60,000 nt of DNA, from the NCBI GenBank assembly GCA_950295325.1, contig OX485803.1, positions 2,110,001 to 2,170,000 on the forward strand, read 5' to 3'. The notes under the pieces are model-generated. The model ran no database searches and had not been told where the DNA came from. It was given only the letters and a program-made list of their open reading frames with translations. The stretch comes from Polytrichum commune. Taxonomy: Eukaryota > Streptophyta > Polytrichopsida > Polytrichales > Polytrichaceae. Below are positions 1 through 11,149 of this stretch, in pieces (position 1 is the first letter of the stretch; each line of letters begins with the position of its first letter). Position numbers and translations under genes: made by a program.

Positions 1-2470
1 CTTTCCAAATCCAAATGGATGAAATCCCATGGATAAGGTGTGGCGGCCGACGCCGCATACTGTGACAATACACTAATTACACGAAACAATGTAGTAATAC
101 GGTTGCAGAGACTTGTGCAATTTTTTGATTTAATTATTATTCTTAAACTGGCCACATCAAAAGGCATTTTTCCTAAATAAGGCAAGTCAATTTGCATCCT
201 TACTAAATGAGCATTATCCAATGTGTGTCCAATTCATGAGTAGTGTGCCAAACTCATAACATTAATCAGATGAACTGTGTTAATGGCCCAACAGTAGAGA
301 ATAAAGCCTCCGGATATTGGAATCCCAGTGCTACATACTGAATTTGAAGTTAGGGCAATTGAATAGAGGTCATCACTTGAGTAATGTTATATTCAATGTA
401 GTTTATCAGTAAGAAAAACATGGCATGGTTTGTTTTTACAAAAATTTCATCATAATTGCAAGAGCAATTTATTAGAAGATGTGTTTCTTATCTTCAAATG
501 CCACAAGGATGAAATCTCTAGACTAGTCTACATGGAAGCACTGTCTTTGGAGATTTCTTTTCTGAGGACATTGGGAGATTCTTGAGGTACAATCTAACCT
601 TCCTAATATCTTGCATGTGGCAACCAAAATCCGTGTGATGTTAAGGAGTTATGTAGTGCTGATGTAGTGCTGATGTGTCAAAATATAGTTTGGTCAACAT
701 GATTTTAAATCATTTGTGAAGGCATTCTAGTATTCTACTGTGAGGACAACCAAAATCCAAGAAGTTAAAAGGATCTGTCTGATTTGAACATAAAGTGTGG
801 TGGATATGCAGGTATGTGCGAGTGGAGACCTGCCACTTACAGATTCTTTGCTTAGTTGGAATGATTCGGCCCTCAACCTTATAGGGGACTATAATTACTA
901 GAGGCCCTTCATCCACGATGGGTGAGTTCACATAGACGTCACAAATCCTGAGCCTGCCTTAGAAGCACAGTACTTGTCATGTGGCTGCAGTCTGAGGTCA
1001 CGCCTATTGTCCTTCCTTACAACTTTGAGAAACCAAGCCACTCATGATGGTAAGTTGGAATGCTTCAAGAATAGCTGAATCTAGTACTTTCTGAGTTGAA
1101 ACTACGTGATCTAAGTAGTAAGTAGGTGTGAGATGAAGGCTGCAGAATATGTGGTTGCATTGATGCGTGGCAAAGAATTGTTGCATCCCCGGGCTACTCA
1201 GATGTTTTGTCCGTGTGCTCTCAAAAGTGACCAGAATGCGTTCTTGCCGTGTACAGCAGGACCACACAGCCAAAACTCCTTTTCCCCATTTGAGCCATTT
1301 GTTCCTTGCACACCGTGCAAATCGGTTACCATGATCCTGCCACCAGAGGATTGGTGTGTATAATGCAGAATTGCTTGGGGGTCGCAATATACTCTTTCAT
1401 GTTCACGTAAATCAGGTTGTTAGAATTATCTAGAGCTCCAAGTATTCTGTCAAACCTAGTATAACTAGATCAGAAGTTTGTCAGAGCATGCTAACAAGAA
1501 ATTTGAAACCTGAGCAGCCCGGAACTTCTCTATGCACTTATTCCGAGCCATGGTCATCATTCAATTTATGTTTGTGAACAATTTATGTTTATTCACAAAC
1601 ATTTGACTTTCGAAAATTCCTAGGTGTTGACTCCACAGCTCATCTGCAAACATGTCATGGTTGTTTTGTGTCTTGAGTTTTGTCAGGCTTGAGTACAAAA
1701 CAGGTTTCTGATGTAATTTCATATGTATGCGTCCATGGCGGCCCAATCATTCAACCAGTGAATTTCAGGTGTAAACTCTTTGGCCATGCAAGTTGCCACT
1801 GTTTGCACTTCCATTTGTTCACGATAAGGTTATGGGTGTTATTCAGTTAATATTTTTAATTGGACACCTATATTTGATTGGTGTGTGGTTGGGTAAGGAT
1901 CAAAGAACAAGGACTATAAAGACTACTCGACAATGAGTAGTGAACATAATTGAGAGGACCTGTGTATTCAGCTTAAGAATCAAAAAACATGCACTTCCGA
2001 TTTTCAATGCAATTAAGATTATGGATGCCTGATATAGGGAAGGTCCGATCTTCAATCCGATAGATGTCAGTGCTTCATTGTAGATTTGCTAATACAGACA
2101 AGTTTCATTGTGTAAATCCAATTGGTAGAAGTCGAACAACATGAAAAATAAACTGGTAACACCCACAAATCCTAGCCTCCCTTGAGTGGCGTTTGGTTTA
2201 CAACATCTCCAAGGGGAGATTTGAATATTTTCACCATTTCTTTGTAGAACGAAGTGAGCAAAGGTAGAACTCTTGCCCACTGTATTCTAAATAGGACATA
2301 TGAAAACCTCAAAACATGTAGACATGCCTAGATTCAACAAAGCAATAATCTAGACACCTATATTTGATTGTTATAAGTTTACGAGTTGATCTAAAAACTG
2401 ACACCAAAAAGACATGTACTAAAATGGGATTACATGCTCAACATATGCTAGCCATTCTAGGTTCAAAGTC
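1..2470. other. AT-rich intergenic sequence, no supportable gene
   Basis: Short open frames occur on both strands, the longest being 127 codons on the minus strand at 1004-1387. None shows a recognisable domain, splice pattern or coding-like composition. I see no tandem array and no structural RNA. It is probably old degraded repeat sequence. The palindromes found in the large elements downstream are absent here. Confidence 0.5.
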
Positions 2471-2473
2471 AAC

Positions 2474-2816
2474 ATGATTGGGGTTAACCTATACGACTAC
2501 TTAATGAGCTGCATGGGAATCTTCACTTTGGTAATAGATAAGATACTCATACGCACTCCAAAAATCATGAGGAAAATAGCTTTGGGTACAAATTGGATTC
2601 GCCAATCAGCTCAAATAAATGATGACACACATGGTGAAGTAATGTCTAACATTGATGTCAAACAAGGATGTCCTCTCTCCCCCAACACTATTTGTCTTGT
2701 ACATTGATGAACTTGAAACATATTTGGACGAGATCAACGGGGAATCTCCATGTTTATTTATCACAATGGTTGCCATTCTTCTTTATGCCAATGATGTTGT
2801 TCTACTCTCTAGATAA
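2474..2816 (+). mobile_element. LINE (non-LTR retrotransposon) reverse-transcriptase fragment, upstream half
   Basis: The translation contains VKQGCPLSP, the classic reverse-transcriptase motif of plant LINEs. After a frameshift near 2690 it continues as LYIDELE and YANDVVLLS, the catalytic YADD box with its first D changed to N. The fragment stops abruptly at 2816, directly after that box, and the continuation of the same protein (LQRLLSKLYEF) resumes at 19773. The two halves are therefore one LINE copy interrupted by element E1. The copy was already degenerate, with a frameshift and the catalytic substitution. Confidence 0.8.
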
Positions 2817-2844
2817 AACACTATATTCGTTAAATTGAGACTTT
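2817..2844 (+). repeat. E1 left terminal inverted repeat (28 bp)
   Basis: It matches the reverse complement of 19741-19768 at all 28 positions. The target duplication ATAA immediately precedes it. The outer bases read AACACTATATTCG. Confidence 0.92.
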
Positions 2845-2983
2845 TTGGGCATTTTGAGACATTCACAGAAATAAGAACAAGGATAAATGGAACACATATT
2901 GGAGAAAGTTGTAAGATGCTAACACTTTGAAGCGGGTGTTTAGAACAAGAACCCCATTAATAACTCATATTTGGGATTGTTTA

Positions 2984-3250
2984 GGGTGGGCAATCCAAAC
3001 CTTAGGCCAAGTTGAATGGGAAATCTTAAAACATTCATATTATTGCACAAAAACTTGTATGAATATGGTTAAGGTAGGGTGGGCAATCCAAACCATAGAT
3101 CATATTGAAGGGGAAATATGTGAACCAATATAATATAACATACAAAATATTCCAAACTCATATTTGTGATGGTTTAGGTAGGGCAATCCAAACCTTAGAC
3201 CATATGGAAGGGGAAATCATGTGACACTTATATTATTGCAAAAAAAACAT
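2984..3250 (+). repeat. Three diverged units of about 95-100 bp inside the E1 left end
   Basis: Units start at about 2984, 3077 and 3181. Each begins with a form of GGGCAATCCAAACC followed by a variant of TTGAAGGGGAAAT. The preceding bases (GTTTAGG...) and GCAATCCAAAC together form an imperfect 22-bp palindrome with the same arms as the perfect palindromes elsewhere in E1. The sequence just upstream (2829-2995) is repeated at 12251-12430. Confidence 0.6.
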
Positions 3251-3358
3251 ACAAAGTGTGGCATGTAAAATGCATAGCATGCTAACACCACACATCCATT
3301 GGATAGTGCGACCCAAAATGTTCTTGCCTATGGCCCACAACCCTACGCCTACTATGGC

Positions 3359-4129
3359 CTATCTAGCCTCGGAGACTACCTCTTTTTCTTTTGCCTCTTT
3401 TTCTTTTGCTGCGGCTTCTTTTGCTCGCATTGCTTCAACATTCCTGAAAATCTCCGCCCCGCGACTATAGCCATTCTTGGGGTGACTGCCAACAATAACA
3501 CATTTTGGATTCCGTCGGCCGCCCGAATTATACGACGAAGAATTCGAATACGATGAAGTGGACTGTCTTGCATTTCTGGTCATTGAGTAGAAACGCTCCA
3601 ACTCGACGGACGGATCATCCCGCACAGGTTTACGGGCGGGAGCAACCTGCAACGCGTGAATGCAAGAACACACGTGTTAGTTTAGGGAGGAAGACCCAAA
3701 CGTGTCACACGTTCATTTTTTAAGTGCGGGATGATTGTAATGTGCGGTTAACCATGTTGGGGGGGGGGGGTTCACCTTGTCACCGGGGGCGTTCCCGTCG
3801 GAGTTGGCGAGGAGGGGCAAGGCATCCCGCAAAGGAATAGGAAGGGTGCCACTCTTCGTAGGCCGAGCGTCCATCCGCAGCCGCCGTTGAGGTGTAATAC
3901 TGCCGCCGGGCCGAGAGGGGGACGTCCGGACGCATTTGCGATTTATGCCCTTGAGCGGCGACGGGGACGGAGATGGGTTGAAGATTTGCTTGGGTGGGGG
4001 GCTATCGACGACACCGGCGTCAATAGGCTCCTTGGAGTAGTCTATGGTGGACGCGGCATCGAAGACGGTCTCGTAGAAGAAGCTCCCCAAGTTTGATTCG
4101 CTGACAATCTCAATCGACGGCTCCAAACG
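3359..4129 (-). CDS. Two 3'-terminal exons of an unidentified gene in E1
   Basis: Exon A runs 4129-3776 (118 codons), preceded by a CAG acceptor and followed by the donor AAG|GTGAAC. Exon B runs 3646-3359 (95 codons plus stop), with a GCGTTGCAG acceptor. Both junctions are phase 0, so the exons join in frame. Exon A is proline- and serine-rich. Exon B ends in an Ala/Lys/Glu stretch that should form a charged helix. I recognise no domain. The upstream exon is not identified: the phosphatase exon at 5059-4247 is 118 bp away on the same strand but ends in TGA, and I found no in-phase donor linking them. Base composition is GC-richer than the surroundings, like the other E1 genes. Confidence 0.5.
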
Positions 4130-4246
4130 CTGATGGCAAAATTAAAACAAACAAAACCCAATGGGAGGGGGGGAGGGGGAGCATGTGAAAATCGATATAC
4201 ATTTGAGGCATAATATATCACACACAATGGCACACCATGTAGTATC

Positions 4247-5059
4247 TCAAATGAGTTTATTATATTTCGCGTGAGCGTACAACTCTCTGTACATATAGTC
4301 CTTCGGATCCATGTATCTTTCGCCTATCGGATTACAACTAAGGAACCGAGGCACGGGTAGTCCGCTCCCCACGAGCGTTTGAATGTACTTAAGTAGGTCT
4401 AACAAAAAGCGGTCTCGGACCTTCTCGACCGTCCACGTAGGGCAAACTATGAAGTTCGAGGTCGGGTTCAAAATGTTCTTGGAAGCGCTATCGTCCACCA
4501 TCAACGTGTTGTCACGGGTGGGGCGAACGTCGTAGGGACAGCCGACCATGGTCGGACGCTGGTCCCATACGACTGGCTTCAAGACCTTAAGAAATTGGTT
4601 TACGGCGGGGTTGTTGGGCTTCTTCACAACCCTGCCCTCGGGGGTGTATAACGTTCTACAAGAGTCCTGTCCTAGGACCAAGCACGGGGGTTGGAGTCCC
4701 TTGAAGATGAACTCCACGACGGCCTGGGTGGTCTCGGACTTCATGGAGCTCCACACGATCACCCACCATTTGGATAGGGCGACCTGCAGGAAGCGCCGAA
4801 GCCACGGGCGGAGGTACACTAGCTTGCTTTTGATGTACGCGGGGGGACCATCGTAGTTGGCGTCCTCGGGCTTGCAGAAAGGCACCGTGGGGACCCTCGG
4901 ACAATGCACGCACTGGACAAGGACCCCGTTGAGGTCTAGCACCAGGAACCGGGTCTTGGGAGGCGAAGGTGGCGAGGGCAAAATCGGGGGGACCACCGCG
5001 CTGTCCTCCACACTCCTCGGAGAGGATCGGTGGGGAGCCGCGACGCTATGCTCCGAACC
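4247..5059 (-). CDS. FCP1/SCP-type HAD phosphatase-like domain exon captured in E1
   Basis: This is an open exon of 270 codons plus stop, opening after a CCGCAG acceptor at 5060. Family motifs are in order: LVLDLNGVLV (motif I), VIVWSSM (motif II region) and TLMVDDSASKN (motif III/IV). These are characteristic of the FCP1/NLI-interacting-factor phosphatase fold that dephosphorylates proteins such as the RNA polymerase II tail. The second aspartate of the DxDxT signature is Asn here, so ordinary catalysis is doubtful, although such forms are common among plant relatives. The previous exon of the ParB/methyltransferase gene has a possible phase-0 donor at 5548 (GAG|GTAATA). The two could therefore be spliced into one long protein; otherwise this exon starts a separate gene. 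It lies inside transposon E1, so it is probably captured host sequence. Confidence 0.72.
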   Translation of the reverse strand, partial: GSEHSVAAPHRSSPRSVEDSAVVPPILPSPPSPPKTRFLVLDLNGVLVQCVHCPRVPTVPFCKPEDANYDGPPAYIKSKLVYLRPWLRRFLQVALSKWWVIVWSSMKSETTQAVVEFIFKGLQPPCLVLGQDSCRTLYTPEGRVVKKPNNPAVNQFLKVLKPVVWDQRPTMVGCPYDVRPTRDNTLMVDDSASKNILNPTSNFIVCPTWTVEKVRDRFLLDLLKYIQTLVGSGLPVPRFLSCNPIGERYMDPKDYMYRELYAHAKYNKLI

Positions 5060-5504
5060 CTGCGGCGACGAGCGAGAGAAGGCGGACGAGGACTATGTTA
5101 TGCTATGTCCATCTCAAGCAGAACGGAAATTTTGTGCAAACACAAGAAGAATTGGACCATTGGTGGCAACAAAAACATACAAGGCGAACAACATACATTG
5201 GGACACGGATGCAAACATATGGGCGCCAAAAATAATAATTTTATTTTTACAAATCTCTATGTACAATTTGATTGGGGGGGACCGCGGTGAACGAGGGCAT
5301 TCACACTACCCTAATTCTACATCTACAAAATTGGTTGCGCGCCGCCAAGGTCGAGCGTAGTCGAGTGCAGGTGAGACGAAGGGGATCGCGGGGGGGCACG
5401 TTGGGGGGGAGGGGGAGCAAGTGTAGAGCATGGGGGGGCAGGGGGTGTGCATTTCCTCCTAGCAAGGGGGACACGACCACGCCAACAAGACAATGACCCA
5501 GAAA

Positions 5505-5526
5505 GTTTGGGTCGGTCGACCCAAAC
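5505..5526. repeat. 22-bp palindrome just downstream of the ParB/methyltransferase stop
   Basis: Perfect copy with central GT. It lies between exon 3 of the E1 methyltransferase-like gene and the phosphatase exon, in what would be an intron if the two are spliced. Confidence 0.9.
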
Positions 5527-5536
5527 TGGGGAGGGC

Positions 5537-8500
5537 TCAGTGTATTACCTCGCCCTGGTCATGTCTCGACGATGTGGAAGCCTCCACCGTCCCCGCTGCC
5601 CCGCCTCTCTTGCCACCGCCTTCTCCGATGACGTCAGGAACCTTCTCCTGCAAACGATCGGCATCAGGCCCTTGTCCTAAACCAATCTCCGCATGTGCAT
5701 CATGCATGCGTTCATCGATTTGGTTAGGAGTAGAGGTATCACCAGGCCCTTGCAGGCCTTCAACATCTAGCATGGCCGTGTCTAGTTGACACCCATGTTG
5801 GTCAAGGGAGGACTGCGCTACAACGGGGTTTGGGTCGCCCGACCCAAACTGTCTTGCATCTGGAGAGGGCCCTTCGGACACTACAGTGGATGGTGGGTTT
5901 GGGTCGGTCGACCCAAACATCCCGGGGTCGTCCGATTGGTGAGGGGGCGCCATGACTATCGGGGGCCGAAGTGGTGGAGGGCCCAAAGGGGAGGAGGCTC
6001 CTGAGACGCGCCAGATGTTGGGGTCATCCACTTGCTGGACCGGCGCGTACGGAACTTGGTGGGGCCGCATCAAGTGCTGGAAGCTGAAAGACGATTGCGG
6101 CACAGGCTGCTGAGGGATGCTCTGCGCATGGAAGCCGGGGGGCAAGTGCGGGAAGGAGCTGGAGGGAGCCACCACCAAACCTTGCGCCCACATTCCTTGT
6201 ATCACTTGTGATATCAATTCGGCGTGGGACGGAGGTTGGGCCATCGCCCTCTGTCGCTCCTGCTCCAACAGGAGAGCCCTCAGCTCTGCTACTTCGTTCC
6301 GCATTGAGGGCTCTTCAGCGGCAGCCTTCTGCAGACGGACGCGTTGCTCCTCGTCCCTCCTCATCTTCTCGTTCGCCTCCTCCACAGTCAGGACCTCGGG
6401 CTTCACCCTAACCATGCCAGCGAACGCTGTCGGGGAGGGGGGATCTGATCTGAGCCGTTTGGCGAGCTCAATATCATCGTCGTCCTCGCTGCTTATGGCA
6501 ATGGTCTCCTCCACGGAGTAGTCGCCATACAGCTTCTTCCCCTTCAACTTCCTCCTCTCCCTGAACGTGGCGGTCGCGTCCCTGGAGTACATGTCCCGTG
6601 CATCGTCCACAGTCAGGACGGGCACGAGCTTACTCTGCGGGGTTGCCGCCCGCATCGCCTTCTTCCGTTGAGGGGCTTCGGATTGTTGCGTGAAGCCCGT
6701 TGCCCCTTCCTCGACGTTGCCTTCCTTCTCCGCCTCCTCGTGTTGCTCTTCTTCCTCCTCCTCCTCCTCAACCTCGCCACCTTCTGTGCGGGACGGATTG
6801 CCCGGATGCAACCCGACCAGAGGTTCGGGAACTTGGGTCGTGGCCCTCATGGCCATTTCCTCCGGGTTGATGCGCCTCACCCTATCAAGAGGGTTTTCGC
6901 CACCCTGAACAACCTCGTCGACGTAGCTACCCGGGATCCAATCGAGGATGTCCATCTTCTTCGCCAGCGATTTCTGCACCCTATAAAATGGCAGATCACC
7001 ATCCTCTATGTAGGAGTATATATTCAGCCCCGACATCTACACAATCCAAGTTATAGGGAAATTAGAATTTGTCGAGGCAGTCACATATACAAGACTAAGT
7101 GAAATGTGTAGTTTGGGCCGGTCGACCCAAACCTGCAAAGAGCCTAGTTTGGGTCGGTCGACCCAAACCTGCAAAGAGCCTAGTTTGGGTCGATCGACCC
7201 AAACTGCTTACGAGCTATAGAAAGTCACTTACCATAGCAGCATAGACAGGTTTTGAGCCTCCGAAGACGTTGAAGATGCAGTCCCCTCTCCTCGTCAGCG
7301 TCCTCATCATTCTCATGTAAAATTCCATCCGCAGCTCATCTAAAGGATAGTTCGCGTATTTAGCCTCGTCGTAGAGGCACTTGTTGGCACCCAACCCTTC
7401 TGGAACTTGGAAGAGTTTGTCCATCCGGGATATAGGGTGGCTCGGCACCTTCAACAACTCCGCTTTGTACACGAAGTACAAACACAAGACGTTGACGAAC
7501 TTGGTCTTCTTGTCCCTCAACGTCGTGTAAGCCCCCTCCGCCGGTGCGGCGATGTAGTGAGACTTGGAGACTGCATACTCCGGCTGCAGTTTCCGGACAA
7601 GCTCGTACACCTGCTCCGCCCTCCTATCCTCGACTATCCAAAGCCAGATATCTACCTCCCTGAACTTAGGGCTTGCATAATCGACGAACTTAGATAGGAA
7701 GGGTCATAGAAGAGGGTGCTCATCGTGCCCTCAAATGAGCTTCCAGGAATATTCCTGAAATCAATCATCCCAAAAGGAAAGCGGTCCCTTGCTTTCGTCC
7801 TTATCGCCATTCTGGCGTCTTGACCTGGCCAGCCCTGAATTTTCAAAGGCTCGAAGGTGACAAGGTTGAAGTAAGCGTCCCCTTCAAACTGGACAATCTT
7901 CTTCTCCTTGATGAAGTTCGAGAACGCACGCGTTGTGTGATCCGGAAGCGCCCGGTTCTTCCCACCCTTCACCATCTTGGCCCGCAAGAAGTCGTCCCCC
8001 GCTTCCCTTATTAGAGCCGCCATGGAGGCACTGGTGAACTTATATTCATCTTTGAATGCTCTCCAGTTAGCCTCATGAACCTCGCCGTCCACGACAATAT
8101 TCCTCTCTGGCACCAATTTATGCAGCTCCTGCACGATAGTCGTCTTCTTTTTCCTGTTCTCCGTCCATTCCTTCATGGTGTAGCATGAAGGAACGAAGGA
8201 TTTGGGCTTTTGGAAGACAATCTTCGGGTGCACCCAACACCTCTTCGCCGTGGGTGCCACGTGCAGGATGTGCGATGCCGCCTTCTCCACCTCCGTCTCT
8301 GACCGACCTTGAAGAGTTCTAAAGAACTCTCTCACGAGAGGCTTCATCTGCTTGAAGCGCGAGGCCAGGCTGAAGAAAGCGCCAGTGTCGGGGTCGATCA
8401 AATCCCCCGTCTCGTGCTTTTCAAACACGGTTTTCCACTTCCTCCAAACTGAGTCCGATGCTGTAATCAAGTAAATCTCCCCCTTGAGGTCGCTGTATTT

Positions 8501-10105
8501 CTTCTGCTTGTGGCTCGAATTATCAATGGAGGAGAATTTGTTGATCATTTGGTATTTGAAATCCTGCACGTGAACAAAACAGAACATTTGAATGCGTGTT
8601 AGATAAGTACATGTGATTTCCAAACCATATCATGACCAACATCTACAACAAGAGTTTGGGTCGATCGACCCAAACTAAAAAAAACACAAGACTGCAACAG
8701 TTGTTTGGGTCGATCGACCCAAACTAAATAAACAAGGCTGCACCAGGAGTTTGGGTCGGTCGACCCAAACAATACTCACCTCCCACTTGGGATTCTTGTC
8801 CTTCGCATTCTCCCTCTCCTTGGGAGGCCTACCATAGAACTCCCACACCTCCCGCGAGGCCATGATATTCCTTATCCAGGAAGCTTGGTAGGCCCTCTTC
8901 TTGTTTCCCATATTGAAGTACCGGGAGATGTCGCTGAGCTTGGTCTCGTCGTCAGACCACACCACCAGTGCCTTCCAAACCTTCAGCTTTTCCTTCTGAT
9001 TGTTGGGATCATCCCACTCATTCATGAGTTGGATTTTCTTGGATGCCTCCACGCTGTGTTGGCCGTCTATCAGCCAAAAATCGCCCTTCTGAATTGTTGG
9101 CCACATTTCAAGTGTAGGCATTTTCTTGAGACCCTGTGGCATCACTACAATCGTTTGCCTGTCGTCTTTAAACTGCTCGCAAACGATCTGCGCGATTATC
9201 CAGTCAACGTAGGCGTCCTCCTTTGCCCGGACACACTTCTCCGGTGGCGCTAGATGGCACTGGCTGATGTTCACGTCGAACTTGAAATCCCTGCCCATGA
9301 AAAAACAGTGGGAGCATTTCGTCGTGAAATTGTTCACGATTTTCTGCAGCTCCCCTGCATCCACCTCTTCGCCTGGCTTCGACATGCGCATCTCCGGTGA
9401 GACTGGCTCGTCAGTCATCACAGATGACTCTCTCGCCCTCTTGGATGGAGTTGTTTGACGGCTCCCAGAAGGTGTAGGTGTCTCACTATTCGTAGGTGTT
9501 TGGGAGGGAGTGGTCCTACGCGAGTCAGCCGGTACTGGTAGCGGCATCCTCACCGATTGAGGTCTTGACGACCCTGCTCCTTCCTCTGTGGGAGCTTTCC
9601 GCCTCACAGGTTGCTGTGATTTGGTTTTGCTTTGCAGGCCCCTGTTCAGCACGGTTATTGCATGTTTTAGTTTTGTGAACCGGCTTGAGACCTTGGTATT
9701 CGATGTACTCCCATCGATAAATATTGTCTCCGGCTTGATAACTTCCGGTTCGACACAGGACTCTCTTGCATAGAGTGCGTCGAAAGGCTCGGAGAACTGG
9801 TGCATGAACATATGCGCGTTCTGCACAGCCGAGTTCTCGAGGATGACGTCGGTATAGTCTCCAAGAGACTATACCGATGCGACCTCCCATCCCGCAAGAG
9901 TCGCCCAGGTGTGTTTCTCCACGGTTCCCACCTTGACAACAAAAATCATTTTGTATGTTGAGGCTTTGACTACTTGAATAGACCAAGCGAGGACAAGCCC
10001 GTCCTTAGGGGAATAGGAGTCATCCTGCGGGGTTTCGTGCTCCTGCCACAACATGTCCGGCGCAGGCATGAACCACCTTTCGCCGGGTCTTTTCTTTGGA
10101 GCCAT
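5537..10105 (-). CDS. ParB-like plus N6/N4 DNA-methyltransferase-like gene of E1 (three exons, disrupted)
   Basis: Exon 1 is 10105-8780 (donor GAG|GTGAGT), exon 2 is 8563-7233 (donor ATG|GTAAGT) and exon 3 is 7036-5537; all junctions are phase 0. Exon 1 carries a ParB/sulfiredoxin-fold signature (FWLIDGQHSVEASK, about residue 350). Exon 2 contains YDPSY, resembling the catalytic DPPY box. The exon 2/3 junction rebuilds a motif-I-like loop (FNVFGGSKPVYAAM, then NIYSYIED). The order catalytic box then motif I is that of beta-class amino-methyltransferases. Exon 3 adds an acidic run, a coiled coil near 6300-6400 and a Pro/Gln-rich tail. Breaks are an in-frame TAG at 9869-9871 and a one-base deletion near 7691-7694, just after YDPSY. 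Both introns hold the 22-bp palindromes, and exon 3 holds two in frame. The domain assignment is by motif reading only. Confidence 0.65.
5828..5918. repeat. Two 22-bp palindromes inside a coding exon
   Basis: Copies at 5828-5849 (centre CC) and 5897-5918 (centre GT) lie within exon 3 of the minus-strand ParB/methyltransferase-like gene. They are read as FGSGDPN and FGSTDPN without breaking the frame. None of the six frames of the palindrome contains a stop, so insertions can be tolerated when the length keeps phase. Confidence 0.88.
7111..7204. repeat. Three 22-bp palindromes in intron 2 of the E1 methyltransferase-like gene
   Basis: Starts are at 7111, 7147 and 7183, an exact 36-bp spacing, with centres GT (one arm mismatch), GT and AT. 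Each is followed by a short AG-CCTAG-like linker. They occupy almost half of the 196-bp intron. Confidence 0.9.
8654..8770. repeat. Three 22-bp palindromes in intron 1 of the E1 methyltransferase-like gene
   Basis: Starts are at 8654, 8703 and 8749, with centres AT, AT and GT. The linkers are A-rich. The intron runs 8564-8779, so again a large share of a short intron is palindrome. Confidence 0.9.
9849..9877. repeat. 13-bp perfect hairpin over the in-frame TAG of the E1 ParB gene
   Basis: The arms 9849-9861 and 9865-9877 are perfectly complementary around a 3-base loop. On the minus strand the second arm contains the in-frame TAG at 9871-9869. The reading frame continues open for almost 400 codons beyond the stop. 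Such a stem could arise by template-switch correction of an imperfect palindrome, or could affect termination; the sequence does not decide which. Confidence 0.75.
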
Positions 10106-10131
10106 CTGTAAGAAAATAATGTGCAAGGTTA

Positions 10132-10567
10132 GTTTCGGTCGTTCGACCCAAACATCTACGACATGAATAGGTTTAGGTGGATTGTGTATTTTTATATTTC
10201 AGCATCATTTGTAATGATAATAAGAATGTTGTGATTATTGGGTGGATTTGCATTTTATATTGTTTGTGACATGCAGGATTCCTTGATACTTTTCCTTGAT
10301 ACATTCCTTGATTATTATTTTGGGTTGATGTGAATTTTATATTGATGCAAAATATCATGGATTTCTTTATGAGTTTATAATTAGAAGACTTTGTTTGGGT
10401 CGTTCGACCCAAACATGATGCTTTGTGTTATATTTGGGTCATTCGGCCCAAACATGATGCTTTGTTTTGTGTTTGGGTCGAGCGACCCAAACAAGAGGCT
10501 GTGTTTGGGGCTGTGTTTGGGTCGGTCGACCCAAACAAGAGGCTGTGTTTGGGTCGTCTCCCCAAAC
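10132..10567. repeat. Palindrome cluster upstream of the E1 ParB gene
   Basis: An isolated copy lies at 10132-10153, 27 bp upstream of the ATG. Five more start at 10393, 10432, 10471, 10514 and 10547. Centres vary (TT, AG, GT and mutated forms). The links between them are AACATGATGCTTTG or AACAAGAGGCTGTG. The position suggests a leader or promoter-proximal location for the leftward gene. Confidence 0.85.
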
Positions 10568-10817
10568 AGTATTATTTTAATATATTTTTTAAACTTGGCA
10601 TGTAGCATATACAATGCTTATGCATTGTGTATGCTACAACACCGTGAATCTACAAACACATATTGGTTAAAATAAAAATACAATACCTTTCAAAGATGTT
10701 GTGCAGACAATTTGGAGTAGAGCAAGTTGTTCTTCCAATAATTCTCAATATCAAACAAACTGTGAGAAAGTTCAATGAGAAACTTTCAAACAAGTATCAA
10801 CTCTCTCAAATAGCTTT

Positions 10818-11110
10818 TGGATCTCTCAACCAACTCCTGAATCTCACACAGAACTACTGAATCTCTCAAAAGACTTCGAAATGTCTAAACCAACTCCTGA
10901 ATCTCACACACAACTACTAAACCTCTCAAAAGCCTTCGAAATGTCCAAACCAACTCCTGAATCTCACACACATCTACTAAACCTCTCAAAAGACTTCGAA
11001 ATGTCTAAACCCACTCCTGAATCCCTCACAAAACTATTGAATCTCTCAAACGACTTCGAAAACTCTCAAACAACTCTTGATACTCTTAAAGAACTCTTGA
11101 ATTTCACAAG
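10818..11110 (+). repeat. 60-bp tandem repeat with open frame
   Basis: Four to five diverged 60-bp units contain CTCCTGAATCTCACACA and CTCTCAAAAGACTTCGAAATG. Read on the plus strand, 10881-11141 encodes three 20-residue repeats (MSKPTPESHT plus LLNLSKxFE) before the frame ends. No domain is recognised. The CT-rich sequence and the lack of flanking coding signals make a noncoding satellite or leader more likely than a protein. Confidence 0.6.
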
Positions 11111-11149
11111 CACTCCTAAAACTTCCAGTACAAACACCTAGACCTCCCA

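Noticed and set aside
2817-2830. E1 as a CACTA (En/Spm) element because its end contains CACTA
   Set aside because: The ends are AACACTA with a 4-bp ATAA duplication that restores the LINE frame; a CACTA boundary would need a 3-bp duplication, which is absent. No CACTA transposase motif was seen.
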